Assembly (NCBI RefSeq): GCF_910592395.1
Contig: NC_088322.1
Span: 16,241,431-16,292,257, forward strand
Length of the DNA stretch: 50,827 bases
Direction of reading: 5' to 3'
Source of the DNA: Lineus longissimus
Taxonomy: Eukaryota > Nemertea > Pilidiophora > Heteronemertea > Lineidae
In this document: positions 23,301-34,900 of the stretch, one piece after another
Layout: each line of letters starts with the position of its first letter
How positions within the stretch are numbered: the first letter of the stretch is position 1
The notes under the pieces: generated by a model
Seen by the model: the letters and a program-made list of their open reading frames with translations, nothing else
Databases searched by the model: none
Told to the model about the DNA's origin: nothing
Program-made: the position numbers and the translations under genes

Positions 23301-25784
23301 GCACCATACCTTGTTGAAATGCATTTCTTTACATTCACTTCCCTTCAACTTGTTTCAGGAACATTGTTCAAATCTCCTGTGTTTTGATGCGTCCAATGCC
23401 AATTTCATGTCAGATTTCTTCTCGCTGAATATTGAGAGGTTCCAGATGGGATGTCCAAAGTTACGCATTCTTCGCTTGGCCAACACGAGATTGAGAGGAT
23501 CGAACGTAACGAATGCTGCCAAGGTAGGCATTTGAATACATTACTCAAGTGCAGGTGTGACAAGTGAAAGTAGTCTCTCCTATCTATCTGCCCTAGACAA
23601 CTTCAGGAGACCTTAGAACATCTTTTCCCCTCATTGAGACTGTGCAGCACATTGTGGTGCCTGAGGTGCAACCATTGACTGCAAGGAGGCATTGTTGTGT
23701 GCAGCGTGGGGAGGCATTGTTGTGTGCAGCGTGGGGAGGCATTGTTGTGTGCAGCGTGGGGAGGCATTGTTGTGTGCAGCGTGGGGAGGCATTGTTGTGT
23801 GCAGCGTGGGGAGGCATTGTTGTGTGCAGCGTGGGGAGGCATTGTTGTGTGCAGCGTGGGGAGGCATTGTTGTGTGCAGCGTGGGGAGGCATTGTTGTGT
23901 GCAGCGTGGGGAGGCATTGTTGTGTGCAGCGTAGGGAGGCGTTGTTGTGTGCAGTCTACTAGCTGTTTGCATGACACCAGGTCGGTCCATTATGACGTGC
24001 CGCTGCATCTCAGCTCGCTGCTGACCAATTGTAAATGGTTGGGATAAACTCTGCAAGTCTATTTGTGATTTGATTTGCGACTCGTCATTCCAGGACCAAT
24101 CACTTGGTTTCACCGATATGCAGGAGCTGAGCCTGGCAGTTGGTGCCCGTGTGTCTCCTGTAACCAGTGCTGGAGGAATCGGCATTGATGATGAATTCTT
24201 GCAAAGGTATGACAGTCAATCTGATATAGTTCTCTAGATTATTTCTCAAAACATTTCAATATTGGCCGTTGAATCTGATGATCAATTCAGGATTCTCTTC
24301 ATGGGAAACTTCTTTATGTCAATTTGCCAAAGTAAGCCATCATAATTGGAAATCATTGCCATGATAGGTTCAACTGTACACAATTTGTTCCCACTGTAAT
24401 CTTTGTAACCCTTGCATGTTATAACCCTTTATTTCAAAGTTGATGTCATCAGACTGGATTTCTATTGTAGTTAGTCTCAGCTAAGCCTGATAGTGTAATT
24501 TAAAGTTCTTCCATGTAGAATTGCATGTTTTGTTTCATTGTCCTTCTTCAGGATGCTGAAGACATCATCGCACCTCAAGTTATTGGATCTACGTAGCTGT
24601 TGCAGCGTGACCAATCACGGCATCCAGCACCTCCCGGCGACACATCTCCAACAGCTCTTCATATCCCAGTGCTCCATCGCCAGATTTGAAGGCATTCAAG
24701 TCATTATGCAAAAGGTAAACAACGCACATATGTCAGTAGTCCGCTGCTAGATTTGATGTATCTTGATGTCAAAGTGATGTCTCTTGGAAAGAAGGTTTAT
24801 CTACCTCGCCTTCCCCAAGTTTATGTTTTCCAAACAATGCAGCCTGGTACTAATTCTGCCTGACTGTTGGTCCAGAGTGTGACCTTGTTGGTACGTACCC
24901 AGCAATTGAAGCCAGAGAACCCTTTCAAAGGAATCACATATGTGACATAAAGGTCCAAGAGGTTTCCATCACACCAAAATGATGAGCCGAGCTTGTATAA
25001 ATGATGTCACTTATTAGCAATCCTCTACAATATCACCTCTTTTATTCCAGTGGCAGCACAGTCTGGTGGAGCTGGACCTCTCATGGAATATCTACCCTGG
25101 TGCATCTTTCGACATTGCCATGAATAAGATTGCTAGCAACCCACAACACTCCAAACTACAAATCCTCAATTTGAGTGGAACGTCAATAGCTTTCCCCAGG
25201 CTCAAGTAAGTTGGTTCATTTGACAGTGCCTTAACCACTCGCTTGATGCGCTTTGCAACAAATATTTGATACTTTAAGTACAATGACAGGTTTTGCTAAG
25301 TCTTGACATCATTATGCAATACAGGGCAGTGCATGTCCCAATGAAGCAATGCATGATGCAATGCATTGTGTAAAGTGTGTGAGCAATGCATTGTGTGGAG
25401 TGCATGACCAAATGGTCTCCAGGTGACCATGCAGGAAGGAAACTGGGTCGTATGAAGCAATGAACAGTGTCCTTGTACAGTGTGAATCGTGCTGGTTCTG
25501 TGTGAGACAGTTCAGACATGTATTGGTCACATGATATGCCATACTTGGCTCCTGCCTTCCTTTCACTGCAAGGAGAGCCTGAATTTCAGTTCTGCAACCA
25601 AGCTTTCAACTCAAGTCTCTGTTTCAGGTCTATTCTGGAAGGCTGTCCTCATCTCAAGAAGTTAAACCTTCAATCGTGTCGTGGTTTACCACGTGGTATG
25701 AAAAAGGACTTTGAGGGAGAAACTTTAAATAGACTGAGGGAGGAGATTGTGACATTTGGTGATGAACATGATGACAGGAGGTGA
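20328..25784 (+). CDS. FBXL6: FBXL6-type F-box and leucine-rich-repeat protein; 10 exons, 549 aa
   Basis: Exons: 20328-20467, 21176-21487, 21776-21965, 22134-22265, 22685-22807, 23359-23523, 24094-24206, 24552-24714, 25051-25205, 25628-25784. All borders are GT-AG, phases agree, and the sum is 550 codons including stop (the human protein is 539 aa). Residues 1-118 are Ser/Asp/Lys-rich with a basic nuclear-signal-like run at about 76-95. The F-box spans about 119-170 (WAKKMPPEILLKIF, then ALPFLARASKTCRLW). Leucine-rich repeats follow, for example LHTINLSGCSKV, LKLLDLRSCCSV and LKKLNLQSCRGLPRG; the last closely matches the FBXL6 C-terminus. F-box proteins bind SKP1 in an SCF ubiquitin ligase, and the repeats choose the substrate. 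I chose the ATG at 20328 because it is in frame with the F-box exons and follows an acceptor-like CAG. Introns 1, 5 and 6 contain minisatellites. Confidence 0.92.
20461..20862. repeat. 57-bp minisatellite that duplicates the FBXL6 exon-1 splice donor
   Basis: Each unit contains ATGACAGGTAGGCCCTTCAG. The first copy overlaps the end of exon 1, whose donor is GACAG/GTAGG at 20467/20468. The same donor string recurs at exact 57-bp steps, with GT at 20468, 20525, 20582, 20639, 20696, 20753 and 20810. In the FBXL6 frame a TAG lies just across the first donor, so use of any downstream donor would truncate the protein. Confidence 0.95.
22885..23177. repeat. 48-bp minisatellite in FBXL6 intron 5, about 6 copies
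   Basis: The unit contains GCTCTCTCCTACAGGTGCAC and CATAACCTTAACCCT. The first four copies alternate GCTCGG with GCTCAG and CATAACC with CATTACC, so the array grew partly as a 96-bp dimer. Each copy holds an acceptor-like CTCTCCTACAG. Confidence 0.93.
23688..23955. repeat. 25-bp minisatellite in FBXL6 intron 6, about 10.5 copies
   Basis: The unit is GGGGAGGCATTGTTGTGTGCAGCGT written in two parts: GGGGAGGCATTG then TTGTGTGCAGCGT. Copies are identical except at the two edges. Long frames on both strands are artefacts of a pattern without stop codons. Confidence 0.96.
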
Positions 25785-25837
25785 CACCTGCTTCTTGTTT
25801 TGGAGTCGAAAACTTAAAACTGGAGATACAATATATG

Positions 25838-26245
25838 GATAACACTTCATTCCTCATTGAAGGAGAGCTGTGGTACTTGGATATGCTGTGTCAGATAACA
25901 CTTCATTCCTCATTGAAGGAGAGCTGTGGTACTTGGATATGCTGTGTCAGATAACACATCATTCCTCATTGAAGGAGAGCTGTGGTACTTGGATATGCTG
26001 TGTCAGATAACACTTCATTCCTCATTGAAGGAGAGCTGTGGTACTTGGATATGCTGTGTCAGATAACACTTCATTCCTCATTGAAGGAGAGCTGTGGTAC
26101 TTGGATATGCTGTGTCAGATAACACTTCATTCTTCATTGAAGGAGAGCTGTGGTACTTGGATGTGTCAGATAACACTTCATTCTTCATTGAAGGAGAGCT
26201 GTGGTACTTGGATGTGTCAGATAACACTTCATTCTTCATTCATGT
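25838..26245. repeat. 56-bp minisatellite in the FBXL6 3' UTR region
   Basis: The unit starts GATAACACTTCATTCCTCAT and contains GAAGGAGAGCTGTGGTACTT. There are five or six 56-bp units followed by shorter 48-bp units that lack ATATGCTG. The array starts about 55 bp after the FBXL6 stop codon, so it is probably transcribed. Confidence 0.93.
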
Positions 26246-26754
26246 CATTGAAGGAGAGGGAACGTTTATCACCTAAAGGTAGAAGCGAGGAGATTCTCAC
26301 ACAAACTGCATGCCATTTACAGTCACTCTCAAAACAGGGTATTCGTACTGCAATTGTAGATGACTCCGTCTGATGGTCAACTGATAATCACAAGGGAAAC
26401 ACTTCTTCCCATCGTAATGACCGCTGGTCAGTGAAAGGTTACAGTACGGGTGTTTCATTTTGAGACTGACTGCAGCACCTTTGTGAACCTCAAACACTCA
26501 TAACAGCATGAAATCCGACATTAGAGGATCACTTTTAAGTTATTTCTGACACACCTGAATAAACTGCATGCTCATGTTACGCTATTTTATTATGATTTAT
26601 TTGTACCCCACAATGATGTACTCTTGTTTTCTGAAGTGTACTAAGGAGTTGGTTGATTGGCTTTAAGCAGCTGTGTTCTATCGTGGACCAATGTTAATGT
26701 AATGAGACGTTTACACAGAAAATGCAATGCAATGAACCAATAGATTTTTTTTAA

Positions 26755-26760
26755 AATAAA
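26755..26760 (+). terminator. Probable FBXL6 polyadenylation signal
   Basis: AATAAA is followed about 40-65 bp later by a GT-rich stretch (TTGTCTTGTTGTGGTGATTG). Another AATAAA is at 26558-26563 with a weaker downstream element. It lies 970 bp after the stop codon. Confidence 0.45.
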
Positions 26761-26859
26761 TTTATTTGTGTACTCTAATCTATTATAAAACATGACTTTA
26801 TTGTCTTGTTGTGGTGATTGTTGGCCAGATTCTAATTGAGCACAAGACCAAGGGCAAGG

Positions 26860-27195
26860 GTCAAGATCATCCTCTTTTCAAAAGGACGCCACCAAGCATC
26901 AGTTAAAGATGGCTGGGCTATTCCCTGTGCTACTGAACAGCTCATGTTGGCTGCAGCTTGTCTTGGTTTCTGGAAGCATTAAGCAACTGAGAATCACTTT
27001 CCTAGACAGGATGCTAATCCAGTGCAGGTCCACTTCCTAGGCAGGCCTGGTGCCTATTTACTCCTGGGTTGAGAGAAGGAAGTAGGATTAAGTGTTTTGC
27101 CCAAGGACACAGAGATGAAACGGCGGTGATCCTTTGGAGGGTCGAACCCACAACCTCATGATTAACCATTGGCCATTGATTTCCATACTTCCCTT
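26860..27195 (-). mobile_element. tRNA-derived SINE, minus orientation
   Basis: On the minus strand, box A-like TGGCCAATGGTTAA (27162-27175) precedes box B GGGTTCGACCCT (27138-27149). The body follows, with CCTTGGGCAAAACACTTAATC, a phrase typical of SINE bodies in many marine invertebrates and fishes (family knowledge). The distance between boxes is shorter than in a real tRNA. The 3' end near 26860 is not sharply defined. It lies between the convergent FBXL6 and 515-aa genes. Confidence 0.72.
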
Positions 27196-27555
27196 CCCAG
27201 CATGCAGCACCTTCCTTTTTCTTGGCCAGTCTCATTTTGTGTGCAATAAATAAGTGTCAGGGGTGTTTTCATTTTGAAACGCCAGAATATTCTCTTTGAG
27301 TTTCAGAATGACAAGGAAGTAACTGATTGGCCTCAGTATGGAATTAACCGTTTAGAACTTGTGCACTTTTATGAAAAATATCTCCATTTTCTGGACAAAG
27401 CTAAGTGGGTGCTAGAGATACCGTTATATATATCAACTGCTTCATCATCCCAGTCGCATGCTCCTCCCATTGCACACGTTCTGAAGTCCTGAGTGAAGTT
27501 TCACAGAAACAAAGCTACAGGTATGACTGAAGAGCTGCTGATTGTACAGGTTGGC

Positions 27556-27670
27556 CCAGAATTGTTTTCCCTGTGTCGCACGATTTGGAAATGGGTTATT
27601 GTGCAGCTTACATGTAAAATGTACAATACTCTGTTTCCAAATCATGTGGCCTAGGGAAAACAATGTCTGG
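27556..27670. repeat. 115-bp imperfect hairpin
   Basis: Two arms of about 52 nt, outer ends CCAGAATTGTTTTCCCT and its near-complement, pair over most of their length (roughly 75-80% by eye) around TTACATGTAA. It lies just after the 515-aa ORF's stop codon on the minus strand. It could be a tiny foldback transposon or a hairpin RNA precursor. Confidence 0.72.
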
Positions 27671-27690
27671 AAGCAGGGGACACAAGTATT

Positions 27691-29238
27691 TCATGAGCAC
27701 AAGTGCTCTGTTGCCTCTCCCTCCTTTTCGTTTAACTGATAAATCTCGTCGTTCGCTTCCGACTTGCCAAAGATTTCATCCAATGATAAGTCTTTTTCAT
27801 GCTCGGGGATATCGTCCTTTCCGTAACGAATATACCTCGCCTTTTGCGCCACGGCCAAAGACTGCGCGAATTCTGGCACCAAATGCTTGGCCCGGAAACT
27901 TCCATCTGGATTGAATATCTCCGGGTCGTATAGAACTTGTCCGTCAAAGTTGTCAATGAACACGCCGTGTGAGGGTGGCGGGCGTTTACTCCAGTCACCA
28001 TGGTCCCCGTTCTGTTGATGTAAGACTTGTTGCTCCACCTCTTGGATGGTGCCCAGCTTGCCTCGATGAGACATCCTCCTCCTCGGCCGGGGTTTGTGAT
28101 CACCGTGGAGATTCTCCTCTGTTGGCTCCTCTGCCTCCGGGATCGTCTGCTGTTGGTTATTCCACCGTCTGACCCTATCATGTTTATGTTCTTGGATGAG
28201 AGGAAGCTCGGGTCTGGGACCAACAGGCTGCACACTCTCTGTTGGTGTATTGACGGCGATGACAGGCTTCCTCGGTCCATTTGACCTCGGACTCGACCTG
28301 TAAGGTGGTGAGCTTGAACTCCCCTGATTCTCCTGCCCGAGACTCAATCTTTTCGCAATATGTTCCTTTATGGCCTCGATGTTAATCTCATTCAATGGGA
28401 CACTAGATTTTCTCTGCAATGCTTCTATCCTCTTTTGTTCATTTGGGGACATGTTTGGTGGTTTATCTCCTCTTTCCTTTCTATGAAGAGTACTATTTAG
28501 CATAGAGAAGAGCTCCCACTTCTCCCCGTCGTCCAAGGCCTCCATGAAGGTATACATCCGTTCTTCAGCCCGTTTGAATTCGGCGGTACTCCGCTCATGC
28601 ATCCGTTCAATCTTACTTTTCTTGTGCCTCGTCTTAGAACGTGGTGAAGTGCAACTGGACATGTTAGACCAAGAGTTAGTATCACCTTGTGGCGCGACAG
28701 TTGTGCATTCAGTTGACTTTTCTGGATTTGAATGTTGAGGAGATTTCGAGTCGAGATCTGTGGGTTCTGTCTCCGGGAGCGACCCTGAACTGTGGCCAAG
28801 TTCAGGTAGTTGGTTATTCTGATCACTGTCTCTCCTAGGAGTATCGAGTGCATAATACCCAATCAAAGCTTTCGTCCTATCATAAGTTTTAGCGTCATTC
28901 TCCACATGCATTTCTTCCCCTATTGGTCCTTTCTCATCGTTTCCTAGCCCCTTCTGGTCCCCAATTGCATTGTGCTCCTCTTTACCATTGACAGTCAGTA
29001 TGTCAGGTAGGAGGTTGTCACTATACCTAGGTCTTGCCTTTAGACTCTTCATCCTGTCCAACCCCCTCATTAACCTCTGCTTCTCTTTCTTAAACCTATT
29101 CAGTTCATACCTTCTAGCGCCCTCCAGGCCCCCCTTGACCCCGAGTCTCATCGCCAGTCTCTTCTCCTCGCGCTCGTTCATCATGCGGACCATCTCGACC
29201 GTCCGTTGCTGCCGGTGTGCCACAAAATCCTCACCCAT
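27691..29238 (-). CDS. Uncharacterised 515-aa intronless protein, largely disordered
   Basis: One uninterrupted frame runs from ATG at 29238 to a stop at 27691, unlike its multi-exon neighbours. Residues 1-68 are charged and helical (MNEREEKRLAMRL, then RYELNRFKKEKQRLMRGLDR), like a short coiled coil. A Ser/Pro/Glu-rich linker follows. A second conserved-looking block at about 213-290 (KSKIERMHERSTAEFKRAEE, then YTFMEALDDGEKWELFSML) and a C-terminal block (GVFIDNFDGQVLYDPEIFNP, then DLSLDEIFGKSEAN) flank another low-complexity region. There is no signal peptide, membrane segment or catalytic motif. I do not recognise the family. Its length, blockwise composition and lack of repeats argue for a real gene; upstream non-coding exons are possible. 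It is convergent with FBXL6. Confidence 0.75.
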   Translation of the reverse strand: MGEDFVAHRQQRTVEMVRMMNEREEKRLAMRLGVKGGLEGARRYELNRFKKEKQRLMRGLDRMKSLKARPRYSDNLLPDILTVNGKEEHNAIGDQKGLGNDEKGPIGEEMHVENDAKTYDRTKALIGYYALDTPRRDSDQNNQLPELGHSSGSLPETEPTDLDSKSPQHSNPEKSTECTTVAPQGDTNSWSNMSSCTSPRSKTRHKKSKIERMHERSTAEFKRAEERMYTFMEALDDGEKWELFSMLNSTLHRKERGDKPPNMSPNEQKRIEALQRKSSVPLNEINIEAIKEHIAKRLSLGQENQGSSSSPPYRSSPRSNGPRKPVIAVNTPTESVQPVGPRPELPLIQEHKHDRVRRWNNQQQTIPEAEEPTEENLHGDHKPRPRRRMSHRGKLGTIQEVEQQVLHQQNGDHGDWSKRPPPSHGVFIDNFDGQVLYDPEIFNPDGSFRAKHLVPEFAQSLAVAQKARYIRYGKDDIPEHEKDLSLDEIFGKSEANDEIYQLNEKEGEATEHLCS

Positions 29239-29344
29239 GTTGACTTTCTTTAATACTAAATACTATCGTTTCACTTATTCTAAATAGTCACTTTCAATAT
29301 TCCAATTTTCCTCCTATATCCACTACCAATTCCAGTTGGTCACT

Positions 29345-29612
29345 TTCAGTAACACAGTCTATAGCATCAACCTACCAGCAGTCACTTTCAGTAACACATT
29401 GTCTGAAGGATCAAGCCAAGTCACTTTCAGTAACACATTGTCCAAAGGATCAAGCCAAGTCACTTTCAGTAACACACTGTCTAAAGGACCAAGCCAAGTC
29501 CCTTTCAGTAACACATTGTCCAAAGGATCAAGCCAAGTCACTTTCAGTACACACTGTCTAAAGGACCAAGCCAAGTCACTTTCAGTAACGCATTGTCTAT
29601 AGCATTAAGCTA
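29345..29612. repeat. 39-bp minisatellite upstream of the 515-aa gene
   Basis: The unit contains GTCACTTTCAGTAACACATT and GAAGGATCAAGCCAA, about 6.5 copies with small indels. It lies about 100 bp before the start codon of the minus-strand gene, in its promoter or 5' UTR. Confidence 0.92.
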
Positions 29613-31931
29613 TACCAGTCACATTATTCCTTCCGTTTCACACACTTCCTTTGAATAGGTGCCAGCGTCCGTCCTCGGTCCATTGAGTGATATTGAGTAT
29701 GTGATTACTTGAGGACATAGCCAGATGAATGCCTCGGTGGCAATATTTCCTGTCAATCGCCCCACGATTGAAACGACGTGTTAGAAATCAAAGTACAAGT
29801 GAATACTGCTATCCAGTTGGTTCACATGAGGTGAAATTATTTGAGACGAAGTCATAAATTGACTGCGGCCGCTGGATTCGAATGTAACATTTTATGACGG
29901 AACTTACCGGTTTTGAAACGCACAATGAATACTTATGTGTCAACACGAATAAAATATTGGGTTTGTCTCCCCTGATTTCCTCTGGACGTACCAACCTATT
30001 TACCACTCGAGTTGGTGTTCTGTGTATCCCGTGAGATTCGACATTTCTCTCCTGATGTCGTGATGAACCTGGTTATGAATTGGAAACAAGACTCACGATC
30101 GAAACAAATCCCTTTAAACTACTAATTATTCATCGCTATCCTTCGAGTAAGAGTGCATATTTTTTTCTCCGAACGTGCGCTTATAATAATTCGCAATCAA
30201 CGAAGAAGTATCAATTATGAACGACTCGCAGCATTTCGCAGATTGGATCAGAGATCCATTATTGAAAGGTCTGCCATGACGAACTTGAACGGTTCGATGC
30301 TCTCCTGAAAGCGGAGAAATGCGCTTTTGAGATGCCAGCATCAAATTCGAGCCATATACTGGCAAGACTGACTACAAGAGACGCCTCTTGTCTCTTAATT
30401 GACACATAGCTATAGGCTATGATTGAAAGATGTGGGATAAGGCAAGGCAGGATGTTGTTCACGAAATCTGATCTGTTGTCCATACGTGACAGGATTATAT
30501 TGTCCAGCGGCACAGCAAGGAATCCTGTGAACTAAACCAGGCTCTCTCAGCTCGTCGTTTCCGCAGTCCATTGAACGTACCGGTATGTACACCTTGCTAA
30601 GGACTGCATTACTTGGTTGTCACGTGCTCACTGATGTCTAGAATTGTTGCTGCGATCGTGACTTACATCGCGTAAACCGTCATATCGTCTGTCCTCAGTC
30701 GGCCCATGATATACTTCAAGTGCTTGTACCATGTCGACAATCTTCCTCGGCTGTCCCCAGCGGTGTCCCCGCCACTTCAAATGCTGTGAAGACAAACAGA
30801 CCACATCTCAAAACCATAATGGAGTCACTCGAGCAAAACCAATTAACTTTGCTTGAGTTATGATGTGGGCGTATAGTAGATCATGATATATGCGCTATCA
30901 AAGGCTGAATAGAAAATGTCCTCATTCACAGCCACTCAAGCTGATTTACCTGGGACTCTTAACAGCTTTGACAGTCGGGGAGTTGTACAACTCCCTGGGA
31001 CAATGTGAGCATAGTCGCGCAGATGAGGGAGGTTTAAGGCTTCTCCACCTCGTGCTTTTCAGATCTAGAACGACCTACGTGACATTGGTTTTCCTAATGG
31101 TAATGACGCAAATGACGTCTTCCTATGCAACAAACCGTGGAATGCCTACATTTGGCCTCTACTGATTTGATTACCGGCCTGTTCGATTTGTTTTCAGACA
31201 GGAGATAGGTCTTGTTCTAGTACGAACGTTCGCCCGGCGGCACCTGAGTTCGAACACTGGCTGGTTGTTGCCATTGAACCAGGGGCCATGTTATATCGAG
31301 GAATATAGATGACACTTTGGTAAAAAACTTGGAACTCCTGCTGTGCGCGTACTATTTATCAGTATTCATCGATTATATAAATGATGTGTTGTCGTATTGA
31401 CGGGAGCATGGTGAGAGAGACCAATGCTAAGAGGTTTAAAAAGGAATGACGATAGCGTATTTTGTCTTGCCAGAACTCTTTCCTTCACATCGATAACTTA
31501 TCAAAGGTTTCTTACAAGTTGGGTAAATGAGCGAGAACTCCTCTCAAAGCCCCCGTGAGGGGTCGTGACCTACCAACCATATCGTGGGTCTCATGCCAGA
31601 GACGGTGACATATATAAATTATAAATGCTTTAAAAGCGATTAAAATGCTCCTTACTTCTCGCTACACAACCTAAGCACCAATAGGCGGGAGAGAGCATGT
31701 TTTGATTAGACTCCCTTGGCAGCCCATCGCGTCATCCTAATTTGGTCTCCTTATGGACTGCCACAAATAGCGGGAATTCGTGGGGCTGGACTGTATCTTT
31801 TTAAGGATCCTACTCACGTTTTGTTGTTGACTTTTGGGACTTGGAATTTTTTTCGTTGTTCACAAGGCTTGGCTTGGGCTTGTGAATTGGAAATTTGTAT
31901 CCATTTCCGTTTCTTTTACAGATCCCATATT
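29613..31931. other. Intergenic stretch, nothing recognised
   Basis: About 2.3 kb of unique-looking sequence between the 515-aa gene and the satellite block. Short open frames (for example 30890-31165 and 31716-31934) lack family matches or splice support. No RNA gene or transposon end was seen. Confidence 0.5.
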
Positions 31932-34900
31932 TAAACAGCTAGCTCCTTATCCAGTACATCTCAACATTTGAAGAGAACAACCTATTGTCTTTGATACACC
32001 TTGAATAGCTAGCTCCTCATCCAGAACATCTCACCCTTTGAAGAGAACAACCTACTATCTTTGAGACACCTTGAATAGCTAGCTCCTCATCCAGTACATC
32101 TCATCCTTTGAAGAGAACAACCTACTGTCTTTGAGACACCATGAATAGCTAGCTCCTTATCCAGTACATCTCATCCTTTGAAGAGAACAACCTACTGTCT
32201 TTGAGACACCTTGAATAGCTAGCTCCTCATCCAGTACATCTCATCCTTTGAAGAGAACAACCTATTGTCCTTGAGGCAACCTGAATAGATAGCTCCTCAT
32301 CCAGTACATCTCACCCTTTGAAGAGAACAACCCACTGTCTTTGAGACACCTTGAATAGCTAGCTCCTCATCCAGTACGTCTCAGCCTTTGAAGAGAACAA
32401 ACTACTGTCCTTGGGACACTTTTAATAGCTAGCTCCTCATCCAGTACATCTCATCCTTTGACGAGAACAACCCACTGTCTTTGAGACACCTTGAATAGCT
32501 AGCTCCTCATCCAGTACATCTCAGCCTTTGAAGAGAACAAACTACTGTCCTTGGGACACTTTGAATAGCTAGCTCCTCATCCAGTACATCTCATCCTTTG
32601 AAGAGAACAACCTACTGTCTTTGAGACACCATGAATAGCTAGCTCCTCATCCAGTACATCTCACCCTTTGAAGAGAACAACCTACTGTCTTTGAGACACC
32701 ATGAATAGCTAGCTCCTCATCCAATACATCTCACCCTTTGAAGAGAACAAACTACTGTCCTTGGGACACTTTGAATAGCTAGCTCCTCATCCAGTACATC
32801 TCACCCTTTGAAGAGAACAAACTACTGTCCTTGGGACACCATGAATAGCTAGCTCCTCATCCAGTACATCTCACCCTTTGAAGAGAACAACCTACTGTCT
32901 TTGAGACACCATGAATAGCTAGCTCCTCATCCAGTACATCTCACCCTTTGAAGAGAACAAACTACTGTCCTTGGGACACCATGAATAGCTAGCTCCTCAT
33001 CCAGTACATCTCACCCTTTGAAGAGAACAACCTACTGTCTTTGAGACACCTTGAATAGCTAGCTCCTCATCCAGTACATCTCACCCTTTGAAGAGAACAA
33101 CCTACTGTCTTTGAGACACCATGAATAGCTAGCTCCTCATCCAGTACATCTCACCCTTTGAAGAGAACAACCTACTGTCTTTGAGACACCATGAATAGCT
33201 AGCTCCTCATCCAGTACATCTCACCCTTTGAAGAGAACAACTTACTATCTTTGAGACACCTTGAATAGCTAGCTCCTCATCCAGTACATCTCACCCTTTG
33301 AAGAGAACAACCTACTGTCTTTGAGACACCATGAATAGCTAGCTCCTCATCCAGTGCATCTCACCCTTTGAAGAGAACAACCTACTGTCTTTGAGACACC
33401 ATGAATAGCTAGCTCCTCATCCAGTACATCTCACCCTTTGAAGAGAGCATCCTACTGTCTTTGATACACCATGAATAGCTAGCTCCTCATCCAGTGCATC
33501 TCACCCTTTGAAGAGAACAACCTACTGTCTTTGAGACACCATGAATAGCTAGCTCCTCATCCAGTGCAATTCACCCTTTGAAGAGAACAACCTACTGTCT
33601 TTGAGACACCATGAATAGCTAGCTCCTCATCCAGTACATCTCACCCTTTGAAGAGAACAACCTACTGTCTTTGAGACACCTTGAATAGCTAGCTCCTCGT
33701 CCAGTACATCTCACCCTTTGAAGAGAACAAACTACTGTCCTTGGGACACTTTGAATAGCTAGCTCCTCATCCAGTACATCTCACCCTTTGAAGAGAACAA
33801 CCTACTGTCTTTGAGACACCTTGAATAGCTAGCTCCTCATCCAGTACATCTCATCCTTTGAAGAGAACAACCTACTGTCTTTGAGACACCATGAATAGCT
33901 AGCTCCTCATCCAGTACATCTCACCCTTTGAAGAGAACAACCTACTATCTTTGAGACACCTTGAATAGCTAGCTCCTCATCCAGTACATCTCACCCTTTG
34001 AAGAGAACAAACTACTGTCCTTGGGACACTTTGAATAGCTAGCTCCTCATCCAGTACATCTCATCCTTTGAAGAGAACAACCTACTGTCTTTGAGACACC
34101 ATGAATAGCTAGCTCCTCATCCAGTACATCTCACCCTTTGAAGAGAACAACCTACTGTCTTTGAGACACCATGTATAGCTCTAGCTCCTCATCCAGTACA
34201 TCTCACCCTTTGAAGAGAACAAACTACTGTCTTTGAGACACCATGAATAGCTAGCTCCTCATCCAGTGCATCTCACCCTTTGAAGAGAACAACCTACTGT
34301 CTTTGAGACACCATGAATAGCTAGCTCCTCATCCAGTGCAATTCACCCTTTGAAGAGAACAACCTACTGTCTTTGAGACACCATGAATAGCTAGCTCCTC
34401 ATCCAGTACATCTCACCCTTTGAAGAGAACAACCTACTGTCTTTGAGACACCTTGAATAGCTAGCTCCTCATCCAGTACATCTCACCCTTTGAAGAGAAC
34501 AAACTACTGTCCTTGGGACACTTTGAATAGCTAGCTCCTCATCCAGTGCATCTCACCCTTTGAAGAGAACAACCTACTGTCTTTGAGACACCTTGAATAG
34601 CTAGCTCCTCATCCAGTACATCTCATCCTTTGAAGAGAACAACCTACTGTCTTTGAGACACCATGAATAGCTAGCTCCTCATCCAGTACATCTCACCCTT
34701 TGAAGAGAACAACCTACTGTCTTTGAGACACCTTGAATAGCTAGCTCCTCGTCCAGTACATCTCACCCTTTGAAGAGAACAAACTACTGTCCTTGGGACA
34801 CTTTGAATAGCTAGCTCCTCATCCAGTACATCTCACCCTTTGAAGAGAACAACCTACTGTCTTTGAGACACCTTGAATAGCTAGCTCCTCATCCAGTACA

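Noticed and set aside
23603-24047. Cys-rich repeat frames on both strands
   Set aside because: 25-bp minisatellite in FBXL6 intron 6; all frames open by composition.
31228-31252. Box B-like GAGTTCGAACACTGG in the intergenic region
   Set aside because: Several mismatches to consensus and no convincing box A at the right distance.
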